From Sclerotiophoma versabilis (lineage: Eukaryota; Ascomycota; Dothideomycetes; Pleosporales; Didymellaceae), in the NCBI GenBank assembly GCA_012274445.1, contig JAAROD010000004.1, positions 930,001 to 994,000 on the forward strand: a stretch of 64,000 bases of DNA, read 5' to 3'. Numbering within the stretch: the stretch's first letter is position 1; the number at the start of each line of letters is the position of its first letter. Shown here in pieces: positions 1 to 10,160 of the stretch. The position numbers were made by a program, and so were the translations under genes. The notes beneath the pieces were generated by a model. It was not told the DNA's origin, did no database searches, and was given only the letters and a program-made list of their open reading frames with translations.

Positions 1-791
1 GGTAACGAGAAAGGAAGGAAGCAACGCTCGTAGTCCGAATGCGCGTTCTTTCGGATATATTTCTGCGGAGAGGGAGGTATTGCGTTAGCAACAGCTCCAG
101 AAGTGTCCGACGGTAAAGATGTAGGCGGTGCAGTAGAGTCTGGATTTGAATCTACCACAGAAGGCTCAGCACTGCTGGCAGTGGCTTTCGGTTTCACGAA
201 AAAGGCATTGAGCTTCATCTGTGACTGAACGCAAGTTAGTGACCATGTAATCTCAGCATATGCTAGACTTACCCGCTCTTTCTTCGCTCTTTCTTCTTCC
301 TTTTCGCGCTTCTCTGCCTCCTTCTTAGCCTTCTCTTCTTCTTTCCTGGCTTTTTCCTCTGCTTTTGCTTTGCTTTCTGCCTCTTTCTGTGCAGCCTTTT
401 GGGCCTTCTCGTCGGCCTTGAGCTTAGCCTCAGCCTCTTTTTGTGCCGTTCTGTCCGCCTTAGCCTTTGCTTTGGCTTCCTTCTCACGAGTTGCGTCGTC
501 CTTGTCCTGTTGTGTCAAGACCCTTCGCTTCTTCTTGGCTGGTTGCTGTGCACTGCTTGAGCTAGGTGCAGTTTGTGTGGGGGGCTGGTTTACAGCGGTG
601 CTGCTGTTTGGGGCAATTGCGCTGGGAGTGATTGACTGCATCGGCGACGGTGTCTGGACATTGGACAGGACCGACAGTGGAGTCGACGCTTCGGACGAGA
701 TAGCATTGACTGGTGTAGAGGGCTGAGGCTCAGTATCTTCATTGTGCGGACGTTTCTGAGGAGCAGGTGCGACTGGGGTTGGATCCTCCAT
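1..791 (-). CDS. cac1: Chromatin assembly factor 1 large subunit (p150/Cac1-like), 3'-truncated by window edge
   Basis: This is the N-terminal part of the CAF-1 subunit that deposits H3-H4 behind the replication fork in the nucleus. Start ATG is 791-789; exon 1 is 273-791, the intron 225-272, and exon 2 runs from 224 off the left edge. Residues 1-90 are Pro/Ser/Thr-rich and disordered. Residues about 100-173 form a long Lys/Glu/Arg/Ala-rich coiled KER segment, the hallmark DNA-binding region of CAF-1 p150. Directly after the splice junction lies a PCNA-interaction motif, QMKLNAFF (about residues 175-182), and further on SDYERCFLPF, matching the conserved acidic/ED-region entry of the family. 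The PIP box fixes the acceptor: the nearer CAG at 219-221 would delete its Gln. Only about 248 residues are visible; full-length fungal orthologs are usually 600-800. It is divergent from spo11. Confidence 0.88.
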   Translation of the reverse strand, partial: MEDPTPVAPAPQKRPHNEDTEPQPSTPVNAISSEASTPLSVLSNVQTPSPMQSITPSAIAPNSSTAVNQPPTQTAPSSSSAQQPAKKKRRVLTQQDKDDATREKEAKAKAKADRTAQKEAEAKLKADEKAQKAAQKEAESKAKAEEKARKEEEKAKKEAEKREKEEERAKKERVSLAYAEITWSLTCVQSQMKLNAFFVKPKATASSAEPSVVDSNPDSTAPPTSLPSDTSGAVANAIPPSPQKYIRKNAHSDYERCFLPFSL

Positions 792-1239
792 GGTTGACTT
801 TGGTGTGGTATATCTAAAAGGCACAATCAGGAAACTCGAGTCTGAACTGTGGCCGAGGCAGTGGGCAGTTGGGCGTTGTGGTGAATGGAACGCGGACGCG
901 ACGCAAGACGCGTTGCGCGTAATGGACGCGGTTCTTGGCAGGCACGAAGCAGGGAGACTGTCACCTGCGCGCGCTTTCCCTGCGTTTGCCGCAGTCTTGC
1001 GGGAAGACACTAGTCTCAAACAAGCAATCAGTGTACGGTTGCCTAATCAAGACTGGTGCCTTCTCTATGGAGGAACAACTCTCGGTCTACTCCCATTCCA
1101 TGAAGCCAACTATTGAACGTCTACCTCATCCTCGAATTACTCAAAGGGGACTGCGGAAGCCCAACCGCTGCACTTTGATCTTACGCTAACGTTGCCGACT
1201 GACCTACAGCACTGCGTGCCTTCCACTGGCCGTGCCAAA
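792..1239. promoter_or_regulatory. Divergent cac1/spo11 promoter
   Basis: This 448-bp region lies between two start codons pointing away from each other, so it should carry both promoters. No convincing coding frame is present. Around 889-930 there is a dense run of CGCG-containing hexamers, including one perfect ACGCGT at 908-913. ACGCGT is the MluI cell-cycle box bound by the MBF/DSC1 complex that drives G1/S genes in yeasts, and MBF also acts on meiotic genes in fission yeast. Its use here is inferred. Confidence 0.55.
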
Positions 1240-3070
1240 ATGGAGCTTGACAAAGTCGAAGACCTACTGTTCAGCAGCCAAGATTCCCAGGAACTATTCG
1301 ACGATTCGTGGGACAAAGACTTCGACGATGATCAGATGCTTCACATCGTTGACAACGAATACAGATCCGACGACGATTTGTTTCATGCTCCACTCAAAAC
1401 AATGGCAGACTCAGGGCAGCTACTCAGCACCCCGCTACTCACATCAGCAGACGCATCTATCACGCCGCATGACGGCCCTTTCATGGAAGACATTGGTGCC
1501 TGCTTGGTAGGCGATGCAGTATTGGCTGTGGATGTGGGCAAGAGGCTGCCTCGCGACAGGTGGCTTGACGAGACCTGTAAAGTGAAGCATGTACTGACTC
1601 CAGAACAGGCATTGGGTCATCGCTCGCCTTGAAGCTATGCTGGAAGGGATTGTTGATGAACTGATTGAAGGAAGTGAAAGACTAACACTCACTCTTAAGA
1701 GTCGAGCAGGCATGTCAAGGGGACGGTCAAGTGTGAAGGGTGGGCCTGGGACAACACCTGCCCCAAGAGTTCGTCAGATTTCGTTTCCTGGTAGTACTGC
1801 GCAGGAAGCATGGAACTTCAGTTGAGCGACATATGGGCATAGCCACTTCACAGCTGACTGATTATAGCGGTCCTTCTCCGCATCATTAACCTCGTTCACG
1901 GAGGCCTTGTCGACAACATCATCATGACAAAACGGTAGTATTCTACTCAATCTCACATAGCTACCTGGCTAATATAAATACTCTAGAGATATCTATTACA
2001 GACATTCAGAATTGTTCGTGAAGCAAGTGGTCGTTGACCGATACGTGGATGACCTTGCATGCACGCTAGGCATTTCAAGATCCCAACTCAATGTTGTACG
2101 CTGACATGCCCTTTGAACGTCTCTCTTCACTGACTTTCAAGACCGCTGCTGCTAAGGGGCTTGTTGCTGGATGCTTTACCATACGCCGTAGCGACGGTAC
2201 GCAGACAGACGGTTTGAAAGATAAAGAGGTACGGATTTTGTGAGACGTGCGTCGCTCCAGTTCACAACATTAGGGCATGCTCATTCCCAAAATCGGATAC
2301 ATGGATCGGTTGGATCTTAGGCGAGTTCGTTGGATTCTCATTATCGAAAAAGAAGTGTGTATAGGCGCAACACTGCCAGCAGCCACTAAACAATATACAG
2401 GCAACATTCCGCTCTCTCATCAGCACGGTACGATGGGAAAAACTGGGCCTATCTGGTTTGATTTTGACTGTAATAGGTCTAACCTTCTCATCGGGCTCGT
2501 GCTGACAGCCTCTAGGCAAAAGGATACCCTGACCTAGCTACTCGAGGTTTTCTGCGTCAGCTGACCGATCACGCACCACATGTGCCGACATACGCCTTTG
2601 TAGACCTGGACCCTGACGGCATTGCTATCATGTCGACGTACAAATATGGCTCGTATCGCCTCGCTCACGAAAGCGTTGCACCTGAAGGTACATCGACACT
2701 GAACCTGCCCAACATACGCTGGCTCGGTGTGAAGAGGCACCACATCAGCCAAATCCCGGTAGACAAATGCGGTACAAAGAGAGGTGCTATGCTTGAGCTT
2801 CAGGGCTTGATGAGATTGACAGCGCGCGACCGGTCTAAGGCAATTCGAATGCTAGAGTGGGATCTCTGTTCTGAGACTGGGCTAGAGCAGGAATGGAGGC
2901 GCGAATTGCAAGAGATGCTCATGTTCAATATCAAGGCTGAGATGCAGATTCTCGACGAGCTACCAGGAGGTGTGGTCTCATTCTTGAGTCTTGAGCTCGG
3001 CCAAGTAGAGGAGACGGAGGTGGGTGTGGTGGTAGAAACGGCCGGTTCAGATGATGGGCTGCTCTTTTAG
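1240..3070 (+). CDS. spo11: Meiotic recombination endonuclease Spo11 (Topo VI-A family)
   Basis: Spo11 makes the programmed double-strand breaks that start meiotic recombination by a topoisomerase-like transesterification. I read eight exons: 1240-1506, 1604-1820, 1868-1934, 1987-2095, 2142-2228, 2274-2354, 2401-2469 and 2516-3070, giving 483 aa. All junctions keep the frame; the first is least certain. The winged-helix (CAP) domain ends in RDIYYR; the second Tyr (about residue 188) matches the catalytic tyrosine. The Toprim domain has its metal Glu in IEKE (about 274) and the DLDPDG motif (Asp 329, 331), followed by TYKYGSYRLAHE, typical of fungal Spo11. The N-terminal 90 residues are acidic and poorly conserved in this family. 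An upstream non-ATG in-frame extension was ignored. Length fits filamentous-fungal orthologs, and no disabling change is visible. Confidence 0.92.
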
Positions 3071-3357
3071 CAAAGCGCCGTTGATCCACGTGACGCATGT
3101 CTGGCCAACCATCAAACAATACAAAATAGACTCACGAAGTTGTGGGGAACACGTAACGCTAGGCGTCTGGCCAACTGTGTCGCTTTCGTCCAATGACCGC
3201 AACCAGGTGCTATGGTAAGACAAACGCATCTCGCCAAGACTGGACGCCCGCTTCGCCAGCGCATCCTCGCGATCACGACAGTCCACGTTCACACTCAGAC
3301 TACGCTGCATAGCGGCCATGCATTGACCTGCAGCAGCTCCAGTAAAGCAGACCTACA

Positions 3358-4815
3358 ATGCCCGAAACTTCGGCGAATATAAGATTAGCTGGTAGCCCCT
3401 GCGAGGCGCATCTGCACCCACACCCTGCCGCCCCTGTCCCGAGCTGCCATGCAGCTGGCGTAGCGGACTCGAACGCACTTCCCCCAGCATTGACACCGGC
3501 CACCACCACAAGGCAGTCGGTAGCCTTGGGTGTTCTCTCTACGCTTTGGGGACACAATTCTGCATCTCTGAACACCGCGATACCGTCCGACGCAACGCAT
3601 GCCGACGCCTATGAGCGACATTACGATCTGGCCGCGAGTACAGGGTCGGTGCCCAGTACGACTACAACATTGACGAATACATTGCCCCCGTTGCAGTCTG
3701 CTGCAATCCGTGCGCTTAATGCCCCCGCATTCCACGCCCAAGGCAAGTCTGCAAAGTCCACCTCTAGCAAGACGACCGTCACAAGTCAACCGGTCGTAGT
3801 GCGAACGTATTCGGGCTCGCGTCATACCTCCAGACCAGGCTCTGGCTTCAATACCCCACGCTCTTTCGCCATGAACGGTCAGTCGAATGCCTCTGCTCTG
3901 TCAGCTGGTCTGGCGCGCCAGAACGAACAGCTGCCTGCCATTGATGATTTCTCCTTCTCGGCGATCCTCCGTGCAGTCGACCCAGAGATCAGAGATGCTA
4001 TCGACGCCATTGCTGAGATCTGCGCCCGGAGCCGAATGAGCTTGGCTGACGAGTACGACGCACACCTTCCCCCACAAGGTGAGATAACAGGTGCGGGGCC
4101 TGGCTGGCCCGCCAGTACAGGAGCTCTAGTAGGACGAGGGCGCCTGTCTCGAATCAGTCAAGGATGGACGGCTGCAGACAATACATTGACGGCAGTGCCC
4201 GAGGCGAGTAGCTCAAGCGAAAGACTGGCCCAAGAAGGTAAAGGTACGACGGCTGAAGGGAGCAAGAAGAGGAGTCAGTCTGCGTATGGCAGCTTGAAAA
4301 GCGTCATCAGTGGTGGTAGCAGTGGGAAGAGAAAGTTGATTGACAACAACACTTTCGATCAGCCTGGATCTAGTAGTTCGAAGCCCGAGGAACTGCAGCG
4401 GCCACAAGGACCAGCATGGACAATTAGAACCACATCGCAGACCCAGGATCACCCATCCATCACCCTTGACACCACACCACAGGCCTCCAAGCAACTTGCG
4501 TTCGACGCATCTGTGCTCCAGGACCTGCCGGAGACTGACAGCACGTGGGGACTGCGACCGCGGACTGCTGTGTCTCAAAAAAGAGCGGTACATCGCCGTC
4601 ATTGGTCAACGGCCACATTTTCTGGCGGCCAGTCTCACTCAAAAGCACGATCGAATACCATCTCTTCGTTGGCATCATGGTTACCATGGCCACGTAAGGC
4701 TAGCGTGGACCACAACGCACAGCAGGAGTTAACAGAAGCGGAATCGCGATTACGTGAGATGCTTATATCTTCGCAAAATATTGGCAAAGGCAAATCGAAT
4801 GTAGGAGCAGTGTAG
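3358..4815 (+). CDS. Unrecognised Ser/Thr-rich protein, 485 aa
   Basis: Single-exon gene from ATG 3358 to TAG 4813-4815. I do not recognise a named domain. The protein is rich in Ser, Thr, Pro and Gln and looks largely disordered, with no signal peptide or membrane segment. A central stretch of about 55 residues (roughly 195-250) beginning LPAIDDFSFSAILRAVDPEI is predicted helical by eye and is the most conserved-looking part. Basic patches around SGKRK (about 323) and KKRSQS could serve as nuclear targeting, but this is speculation. The coding signal is good: a long uninterrupted frame, balanced codons and a stop followed by AT-rich 3' sequence. It lies 287 bp downstream of spo11 in the same orientation, with its own ATG context (ACAATG). 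Probably a lineage-specific regulatory or scaffold protein. Confidence 0.7.
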   Translation: MPETSANIRLAGSPCEAHLHPHPAAPVPSCHAAGVADSNALPPALTPATTTRQSVALGVLSTLWGHNSASLNTAIPSDATHADAYERHYDLAASTGSVPSTTTTLTNTLPPLQSAAIRALNAPAFHAQGKSAKSTSSKTTVTSQPVVVRTYSGSRHTSRPGSGFNTPRSFAMNGQSNASALSAGLARQNEQLPAIDDFSFSAILRAVDPEIRDAIDAIAEICARSRMSLADEYDAHLPPQGEITGAGPGWPASTGALVGRGRLSRISQGWTAADNTLTAVPEASSSSERLAQEGKGTTAEGSKKRSQSAYGSLKSVISGGSSGKRKLIDNNTFDQPGSSSSKPEELQRPQGPAWTIRTTSQTQDHPSITLDTTPQASKQLAFDASVLQDLPETDSTWGLRPRTAVSQKRAVHRRHWSTATFSGGQSHSKARSNTISSLASWLPWPRKASVDHNAQQELTEAESRLREMLISSQNIGKGKSNVGAV

Positions 4816-5231
4816 GACTTTGCCTTTCTTGTTGTAGTCGTATATGTTCGAACTACATGTCGCGCGATGAACCCTATGGCATGAAGGCACGGATATATCT
4901 GAGTCTGTATGTGTCTAGATCGCATACACATACGATTGACGAAGTTGTACTGTACAATGATATTATGAATAATGAGGTATGAGTTACGACATAAAATACA
5001 TTCGAGGTCTTTTCAAGTCTTTACTGCACAATTGGCTGCTAACCTGGGGTTGTATTAACCGGAACAGGCAACGAGCATATATCGCAACGTGGGGTAAATT
5101 CCAAATCCGACCTCGGCAGCTTGATTGAAGTTATTATCCAGAATGGTCTTGTGCGTCTCCATACCACACCCATGAAGCTTGCAAATCGCTGTCTCCTCAA
5201 TTGCCGTATATCGAATTTGAGTCCTCCTGCA
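4816..5231. other. Intergenic, 416 bp
   Basis: AT-richer sequence holding the 3' flank of the Ser/Thr-rich gene (short T- and A-runs, several ATAAAAT-like stretches near 4990) and the promoter of the F-box gene. No coding frame is supported. Confidence 0.5.
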
Positions 5232-6380
5232 ATGGGCGACCAACCCAAGCCTACCTTGTCCAATCTATCCGAGGATGTGCTGCTCATGATAAGCGACTGC
5301 CTTAGCCTGCATTGTTCAGATGGAGGAACTCCAACGAAGGTCCTATCGAGCGTCAATCGTCGACTCCGAGATATATTTACCCCGATCCTCTTCAAGTCGC
5401 TGTATATCAACCGACCCTTGAGCCAGCTCACCAGCACGCCGCTCGCCTATCAATATGCAAAAAGCCTAAAGATTGACATGTTTGGATCTATGTGGTGGTG
5501 GTGCTCAGGAAGATACGTATCAAGCAAAGACGCTCTGGAACTCTTTGCATGCACTCAACAGATGCAGCACTTAAAGAGCTTAGAGGTGACAATGATGAAA
5601 AGAAATCTAGATGTATTTGTGAGTGCCTTCGAGGAAGTCGAGGACACGCAAACCTTCTTGCTGCCAGGTATCGAAACACTGGTCGTCACTTCCGCCGCTG
5701 CATTCTTAGCATCCCATTGTTTAAATCTAAAGCATCTCATTGTTGAGGATGCACCGTCTTGCGTGATGGAGACCTACATCGACATACCTACCCGGCTGAT
5801 GCCGCTACATCCTCAACTGGTCAGAGGCCAGTGGACGTTTCCGCAACTCACACATTTCGACACATCAGCGAGCTGGTCTGCTGAGGAAATTGCGGCACTA
5901 GTACCATCGTTCCCACACTTACAACATCTGCATATGCGTAGCGACGCTTTCTGTTACCGCGCATCCATCTCTGCCATCATGCGACTCCTAGGCTACAATC
6001 TCAGGGAGCTGAGGACTCTGAAACTGAACAAAGTGGGTAACCTCGACATAGGATTTCGAGCAGTCTGGAAGCGCAGCATAACAGCATGTGCCACCGAGGC
6101 ACAACGAAGAGTGCTGTGGTTACAGAACGAAGCCCACAGAGTCGAAGCTGAGAATAATGTCGTGCGGTTAGCGTTCACGAGCATTGAACGATTGAAAGAA
6201 TGCTGGCTGGGCGATAAGCGTGTCGCACGGCGGTCAGCAGGTTGCCTCGACAACGTGAGCTTAAGTTGGGTCTGGGAGCGGAAAAGAGAAGATATTGATG
6301 TCTGTACCCAGCAATCGGAGTGGGCCAACTACCGGGCAGAGAAAGAAGCTGTGGTGGTTTGCAGTGAGGTTTGCACATGA
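5232..6380 (+). CDS. F-box domain protein, 382 aa
   Basis: Single-exon gene. An F-box-like motif sits near the N-terminus: LSNLSEDVLLMISDCLSL, then VLSSVNRRLRDIFTPILF (residues about 8-55), the usual Leu-Pro/Ser...L..I...L pattern that binds Skp1. F-box proteins are substrate receptors of SCF ubiquitin ligases. The remainder has degenerate leucine-rich-repeat-like strands (LKSLEVTMM, IETLVVTSA, LKHLIVEDA, LQHLHMRSD, LRTLKLNKV), suggesting a short LRR solenoid that recruits a target. The frame is open further upstream, but its first codon is not ATG; ATG 5232 is chosen because the F-box begins about eight residues later. An ATG at 5172 is possible. The target is unknown; fungal genomes carry dozens of such fast-evolving receptors. 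Confidence 0.72.
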   Translation: MGDQPKPTLSNLSEDVLLMISDCLSLHCSDGGTPTKVLSSVNRRLRDIFTPILFKSLYINRPLSQLTSTPLAYQYAKSLKIDMFGSMWWWCSGRYVSSKDALELFACTQQMQHLKSLEVTMMKRNLDVFVSAFEEVEDTQTFLLPGIETLVVTSAAAFLASHCLNLKHLIVEDAPSCVMETYIDIPTRLMPLHPQLVRGQWTFPQLTHFDTSASWSAEEIAALVPSFPHLQHLHMRSDAFCYRASISAIMRLLGYNLRELRTLKLNKVGNLDIGFRAVWKRSITACATEAQRRVLWLQNEAHRVEAENNVVRLAFTSIERLKECWLGDKRVARRSAGCLDNVSLSWVWERKREDIDVCTQQSEWANYRAEKEAVVVCSEVCT

Positions 6381-6507
6381 GTCTCAGTCCCCGAAGCCCG
6401 CAAACCATGCACTATTGGCCCCGACCTTGGAGAAGACCAACCACCCGTGGACCCACTTACTAGTATGTCTATATATGCCGACTATTCTTTCAACTCTTGT
6501 ACGTGGA

Positions 6508-7208
6508 TTATACAGCTCTGCTCTCCTTGAGGATGACCGGTGTCAACGCGCCCGCCATGATCGAAACCACGATCCAGTTGCGTCTACCCCAATATCCCTC
6601 GACGGTCTCAACTACGATATCGTAAAAATCATTCTCGTTGAAATCGAACGATAGGGATAATTTATACCCTTGTTTACGATATGTTTGGAAATGGCATATG
6701 GAGAAAGGATCCGTGATTGAGATCACATCCGAGCAGATCAGGCACCACCAGCGAGGAGCATGGCCATCGTGAACGGGTCTGAGGGGATTTGAGAAACTAC
6801 TTGTATTGCCCAGGAGGTTATCGCGGCCACGAACGTAAGAAAATTGCTCCGGATGAGGCGCTGAGGCACCTGTTTTCAGGTGCTTCCTGGACAGCCGTTG
6901 AGAGATTGCAAACATATTCTTACTTGTTGCATACGAGGGAATATGTATCATCTACAGCCATATAGTCATGGGGGACTACGGAGAGGCTTCCTGAATCCTC
7001 TGGAGACACACCTTCCCAGCCTACGTACGTCATAACCTTAATTGGATATACACGTTTAGTGGTTGCTTCTACAGTAGGCCGAGAAGACAAGTAAACAATG
7101 GGTTGAGTTGCTGTACAAGTGAGAAACCATTCCCTACCTACGGGTCTTTGTACGAATGACGTTCGCACCACTAGCCCACTTTCCAATCTCAATGTTTTCC
7201 CATGACAT
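6508..7208 (-). CDS. Orphan spliced protein, 210 aa, function unknown
   Basis: I assembled this from three short frames that no single reading frame reveals: exon 1 7142-7208, exon 2 6924-7110, exon 3 6508-6886. Both introns have GT...AG ends (GTAGGT...ACAG, 31 nt, and GTAAGA...CCAG, 37 nt) and preserve frame, giving 633 nt. The product starts MSWENIEIGKWASGANVIRT and ends in LTPVILKESRAV. It contains a Cys/Trp patch RWWCLICSDV in the middle, no signal peptide and no obvious membrane span. No family is recognised. The introns are short even for this genome, so one boundary could be off. It is tail-to-tail with the F-box gene (127 bp apart). The concordant splice sites and the natural-looking protein make a chance frame unlikely, but this remains a prediction. 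Confidence 0.5.
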
Positions 7209-9857
7209 AACCCCATCCCCATCCCAACCTCACCTCAACATCCCTTTCACAACCTGCGCAGTATGCAAAAACATCCCAAAATACTCTCCCGTCCCGTCCT
7301 GCACTCGCCTACTCCCGCGTCATCTCGCCTCAAACGTCACTGACATGCGGCAGCCAAGCCTTCGCCGCGCTCCAGGTCGCTCCAATGCAGGAACAGTGGG
7401 GCCAACGACGTAGCCGCGTTTTCGCAGAACCCATGGGCCACGTCTGACGTCGGATTACCACCAAGCGGGAGCATTGATGTCATGAGCTGGAGAGGAATGT
7501 GGACACGCGTTACAAGCTGACCGAAACAGTGGAATTGGAGGTCGAATGTGGGAGCACGCGACAAGATCCGTGCATGCAAGTTTGAATTGTTAGTAGTATG
7601 CTAGCCGAGGACCGGCGCAGTGAACGAAGATGAGAAGCGCGCTGCACGCGAGGCTGGTATGAGCGAAGCTAGAAAGCACGCAAGGTGACGGAGGGCTCCA
7701 CTCGAACGCACGTCAGATGCGATAGTGTTGAACCGGTGTAGACGCAAGGCGATTTTGCGACACGGCATGCTGCTTGGGAGGCTTGTTGCGAGGCTGCAAG
7801 TAAGACAACTTGAAGGATTCCGTGCCGTTGGGATTGGGAAGTGGCGTGTTTGTGGAGGTGCAAGAGATGTCACCTCACAGATCTTGTGGAAGGACAGACA
7901 TCGTCACCATCAGATCGTATCTCAATGTCAGCTCATGATCTGAGGCAGTTCCTCAGGCCAGTCGATGTGCTGCGATGTTCCGCCACGCGCATAACCTCAA
8001 TAACCTCAGTCTTATTAGATGCATCACGATGCACTCGGTTCTGGTGCCGGACGTTCAGTGCTTTGACGTCGTTTCTCCATGAAAAAAGTGGGGCCGTGAC
8101 GCTCGGTGGGAAAGAAGGATGCTGGGGTGGGTATAAGTGGTTATTCGAGACGTGGGGATCTACAGATTGACATGTTCTGCAAGCGCGGGACGAAGTTCAA
8201 AAAGGTGGAGTTTGCTGTGGAGAGAAGGATTCTAGGTCTGCTGATCAGTAAGGTCGAGGCGAATCGTTGCGCTTCTGAGGATTACAATCCTGGATCGTAA
8301 AAGGGGTCGACTGTGTGAAGGCTGCAGAGTGCGAACCATGCGCGCCACGAAGGATTACTAGGGAAAAGATGGAAACAACCGCAGCTAATAGAGAATGCGG
8401 TAGCCTGGTGGCTTGTATCCGCCTTGGAATCTCGGCCAGCAACACCAAGACTATTCCAAGACTATCCTCGCGCGCAGAGTCGCATATCTTCGTTCGGGTG
8501 CAAAAACCTACATACTCTGAACTTTAGGCCAATAAAGCGTACAATGTGTCAGACGATGCTCACTAAGTGCCTTGTGGCCAGGTTCGTCGAGTGTTGCAGG
8601 AGATGTTAAATGACATAATCCCTCGTATCACGGCCATATCGTGGTACCTGCGTCTGTTGATGCTCAATTGACGAGAGTCTGCAATGTGAGGCTGAACGGG
8701 ATGGCCTGCTCCCCCATCGTCAACATTGACGTTGTTCGGGCAAGACGTGTCTCCCAGGTGGACAAGGTGGATCCTCATGAGCGCAACGGCTGTTGCCCTG
8801 CATAAGATAGACGTTGATGCTTACCGAGACAAGACTAGCCGACGGTAGATCACTTCCGCATATAGTAGGTATGACGCTTAGCGTACTTAACTTTCGAGGC
8901 ACACGGCAAGGGGTTGTTCGTGAGATTCCGCATTTCTGGGCCTTTGCCGCTGTTGTGGTCCTTCAACTCGAATTGCTGAGGGTAGGTCTGACGTCTGGCG
9001 CGTTGTGATTGTTGTGGAAACGACGGCGCGGCTTTCCAGAGTTTTCTCGTAGTAGCAAGTGCGTCATACGTCGTCACATGGGCATCGCTCACGAACAGCA
9101 GTCCCAACGCAAAACATGACGGCTTTACGAAATACCAGCTGGTGGTTGCTGTGGTTTTCCTAAAGGCCCGCACCGAGAGTTGCAAATTTCGGTCTCATTC
9201 AAATCTGCTGCAGGACGGTCTCGCTAGGCAGAGGATATCCAAGGATGTGTTGTTGGCCGGAGAATCAGCAGTCCACGACGCCAATGAGCGCATGCGGTGT
9301 ACGCCAGACCATCCGTCAATGGCCAGGTCATGGCGGCCTCCAGTCTAGTGCAGTCTGTGTCCGAGACCCTGAATGCATGCACGGTCAGGGGCCGTCACTG
9401 GTGACGCGGAGAATGGCGTCAAGATGCACACCTACACGCGAGATCTCAGCGTACCGAATTGGCTTGAAACAAGGGTCTGCATATCGTCAGTAGCTGATTG
9501 GATACTCGAGGACCCCGAATGTGTTTTTGCCAGAGGATGCTTACGGAAGAAGTAGGACCCTGTAGATCTGTTACTGCAAGCCTCGCACTAGGGTGGGTCG
9601 GTGTGCGCTGATAGAGATGCTGATCTCTTGCCAGGTGCGGTCATGACCGGCAGCACTGGAGGGGAGCCTGGCCATCATCCCGCTGGTACGTGAAATAGTG
9701 GCCTTGGTGAGATGAGATTCTATATAACTGCAGCCTTTCGCACATCATCGAGATCATCAGCAAGCCATATCAGCAACCAGCCTTCAAGCCTTCATCTCAC
9801 TTCTACAAACATCAATTTCAACGCTTAACCAGTCGACCGTCAAAAGCATTCACCACA
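7209..9857. other. Gene-poor stretch, 2.65 kb
   Basis: No frame here has both a credible start and protein-like composition; all frames are short and antisense pairs are equally open. Around 8600-8670 a few residues (LNDIIPRITAISWYLRLL) read like protein and could be a decayed mobile-element or gene fragment, but I cannot assign it. The last 150 bp are the promoter of the 82-aa gene. No tRNA, tandem array or terminal inverted repeat was recognised. Confidence 0.5.
9721..9727 (+). promoter_or_regulatory. TATA box of the 82-aa gene
   Basis: TATATAA lies 131 bp upstream of the ATG at 9858. It is followed by pyrimidine-rich, C/A-rich leader sequence (TTCAAGCC, CATCTCACTTCTAC, ACCACAATG), the usual layout of strongly expressed filamentous-fungal genes. 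Confidence 0.6.
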
Positions 9858-10160
9858 ATGTCTTCTACCTCTGCTTCCGTCTACGTCACCGACGACTACT
9901 CCGAGCCTATGAGCGCTCAGCACAACTTTGTCAACAACTTCGACCTCGACCACCCTGAACAAGCAATGTCGGCCTACCAGAGGTATGTTGTGTTCGATTG
10001 TCTCTTCTATCAGACCCTTCTCTAACAACCTGCCAGGATTATGCATGAGCACACCAAGCGCCAGCTCACCACTGCGACGAACTCAGCCCGCCGACGGACT
10101 GGCATGACCCAGTCCACAGATGCCGAGCGCGCCGGCTCTGTCTCCTCCACCGACTCGTAA
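9858..10160 (+). CDS. Small conserved-looking fungal protein, 82 aa
   Basis: Two exons, 9858-9982 and 10037-10160, separated by a 54-bp intron with a GTATGT donor and CCAG acceptor. The product starts MSSTSASVYVTDDYSEPMSA. It carries a central amphipathic segment (HPEQAMSAYQR, IMHEHTKRQL) and ends in a basic/Ser-Thr tail (SARRRTGMTQ, SVSSTDS). There is no signal peptide or membrane segment. The core 'AMSAYQRxMHEHTKRQ' resembles a small protein I recall as widespread in Ascomycota without known function; that memory is not verified. A good Kozak context (ACAATG), the TATA box and the CT-rich leader suggest high expression. The abundance of such genes is often stress- or conidiation-linked, but nothing here proves that. 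Confidence 0.75.

Noticed and set aside
370..726. 118-codon plus-strand frame over the CAF-1 gene
   Set aside because: It is the antisense of a low-complexity Lys/Glu/Ala coding stretch, which stays open on the opposite strand by composition; the minus strand carries recognisable CAF-1 features.
7209..9857. Possible transposon in the gene-poor stretch
   Set aside because: No terminal repeats, target-site duplication or transposase motif could be found by eye.
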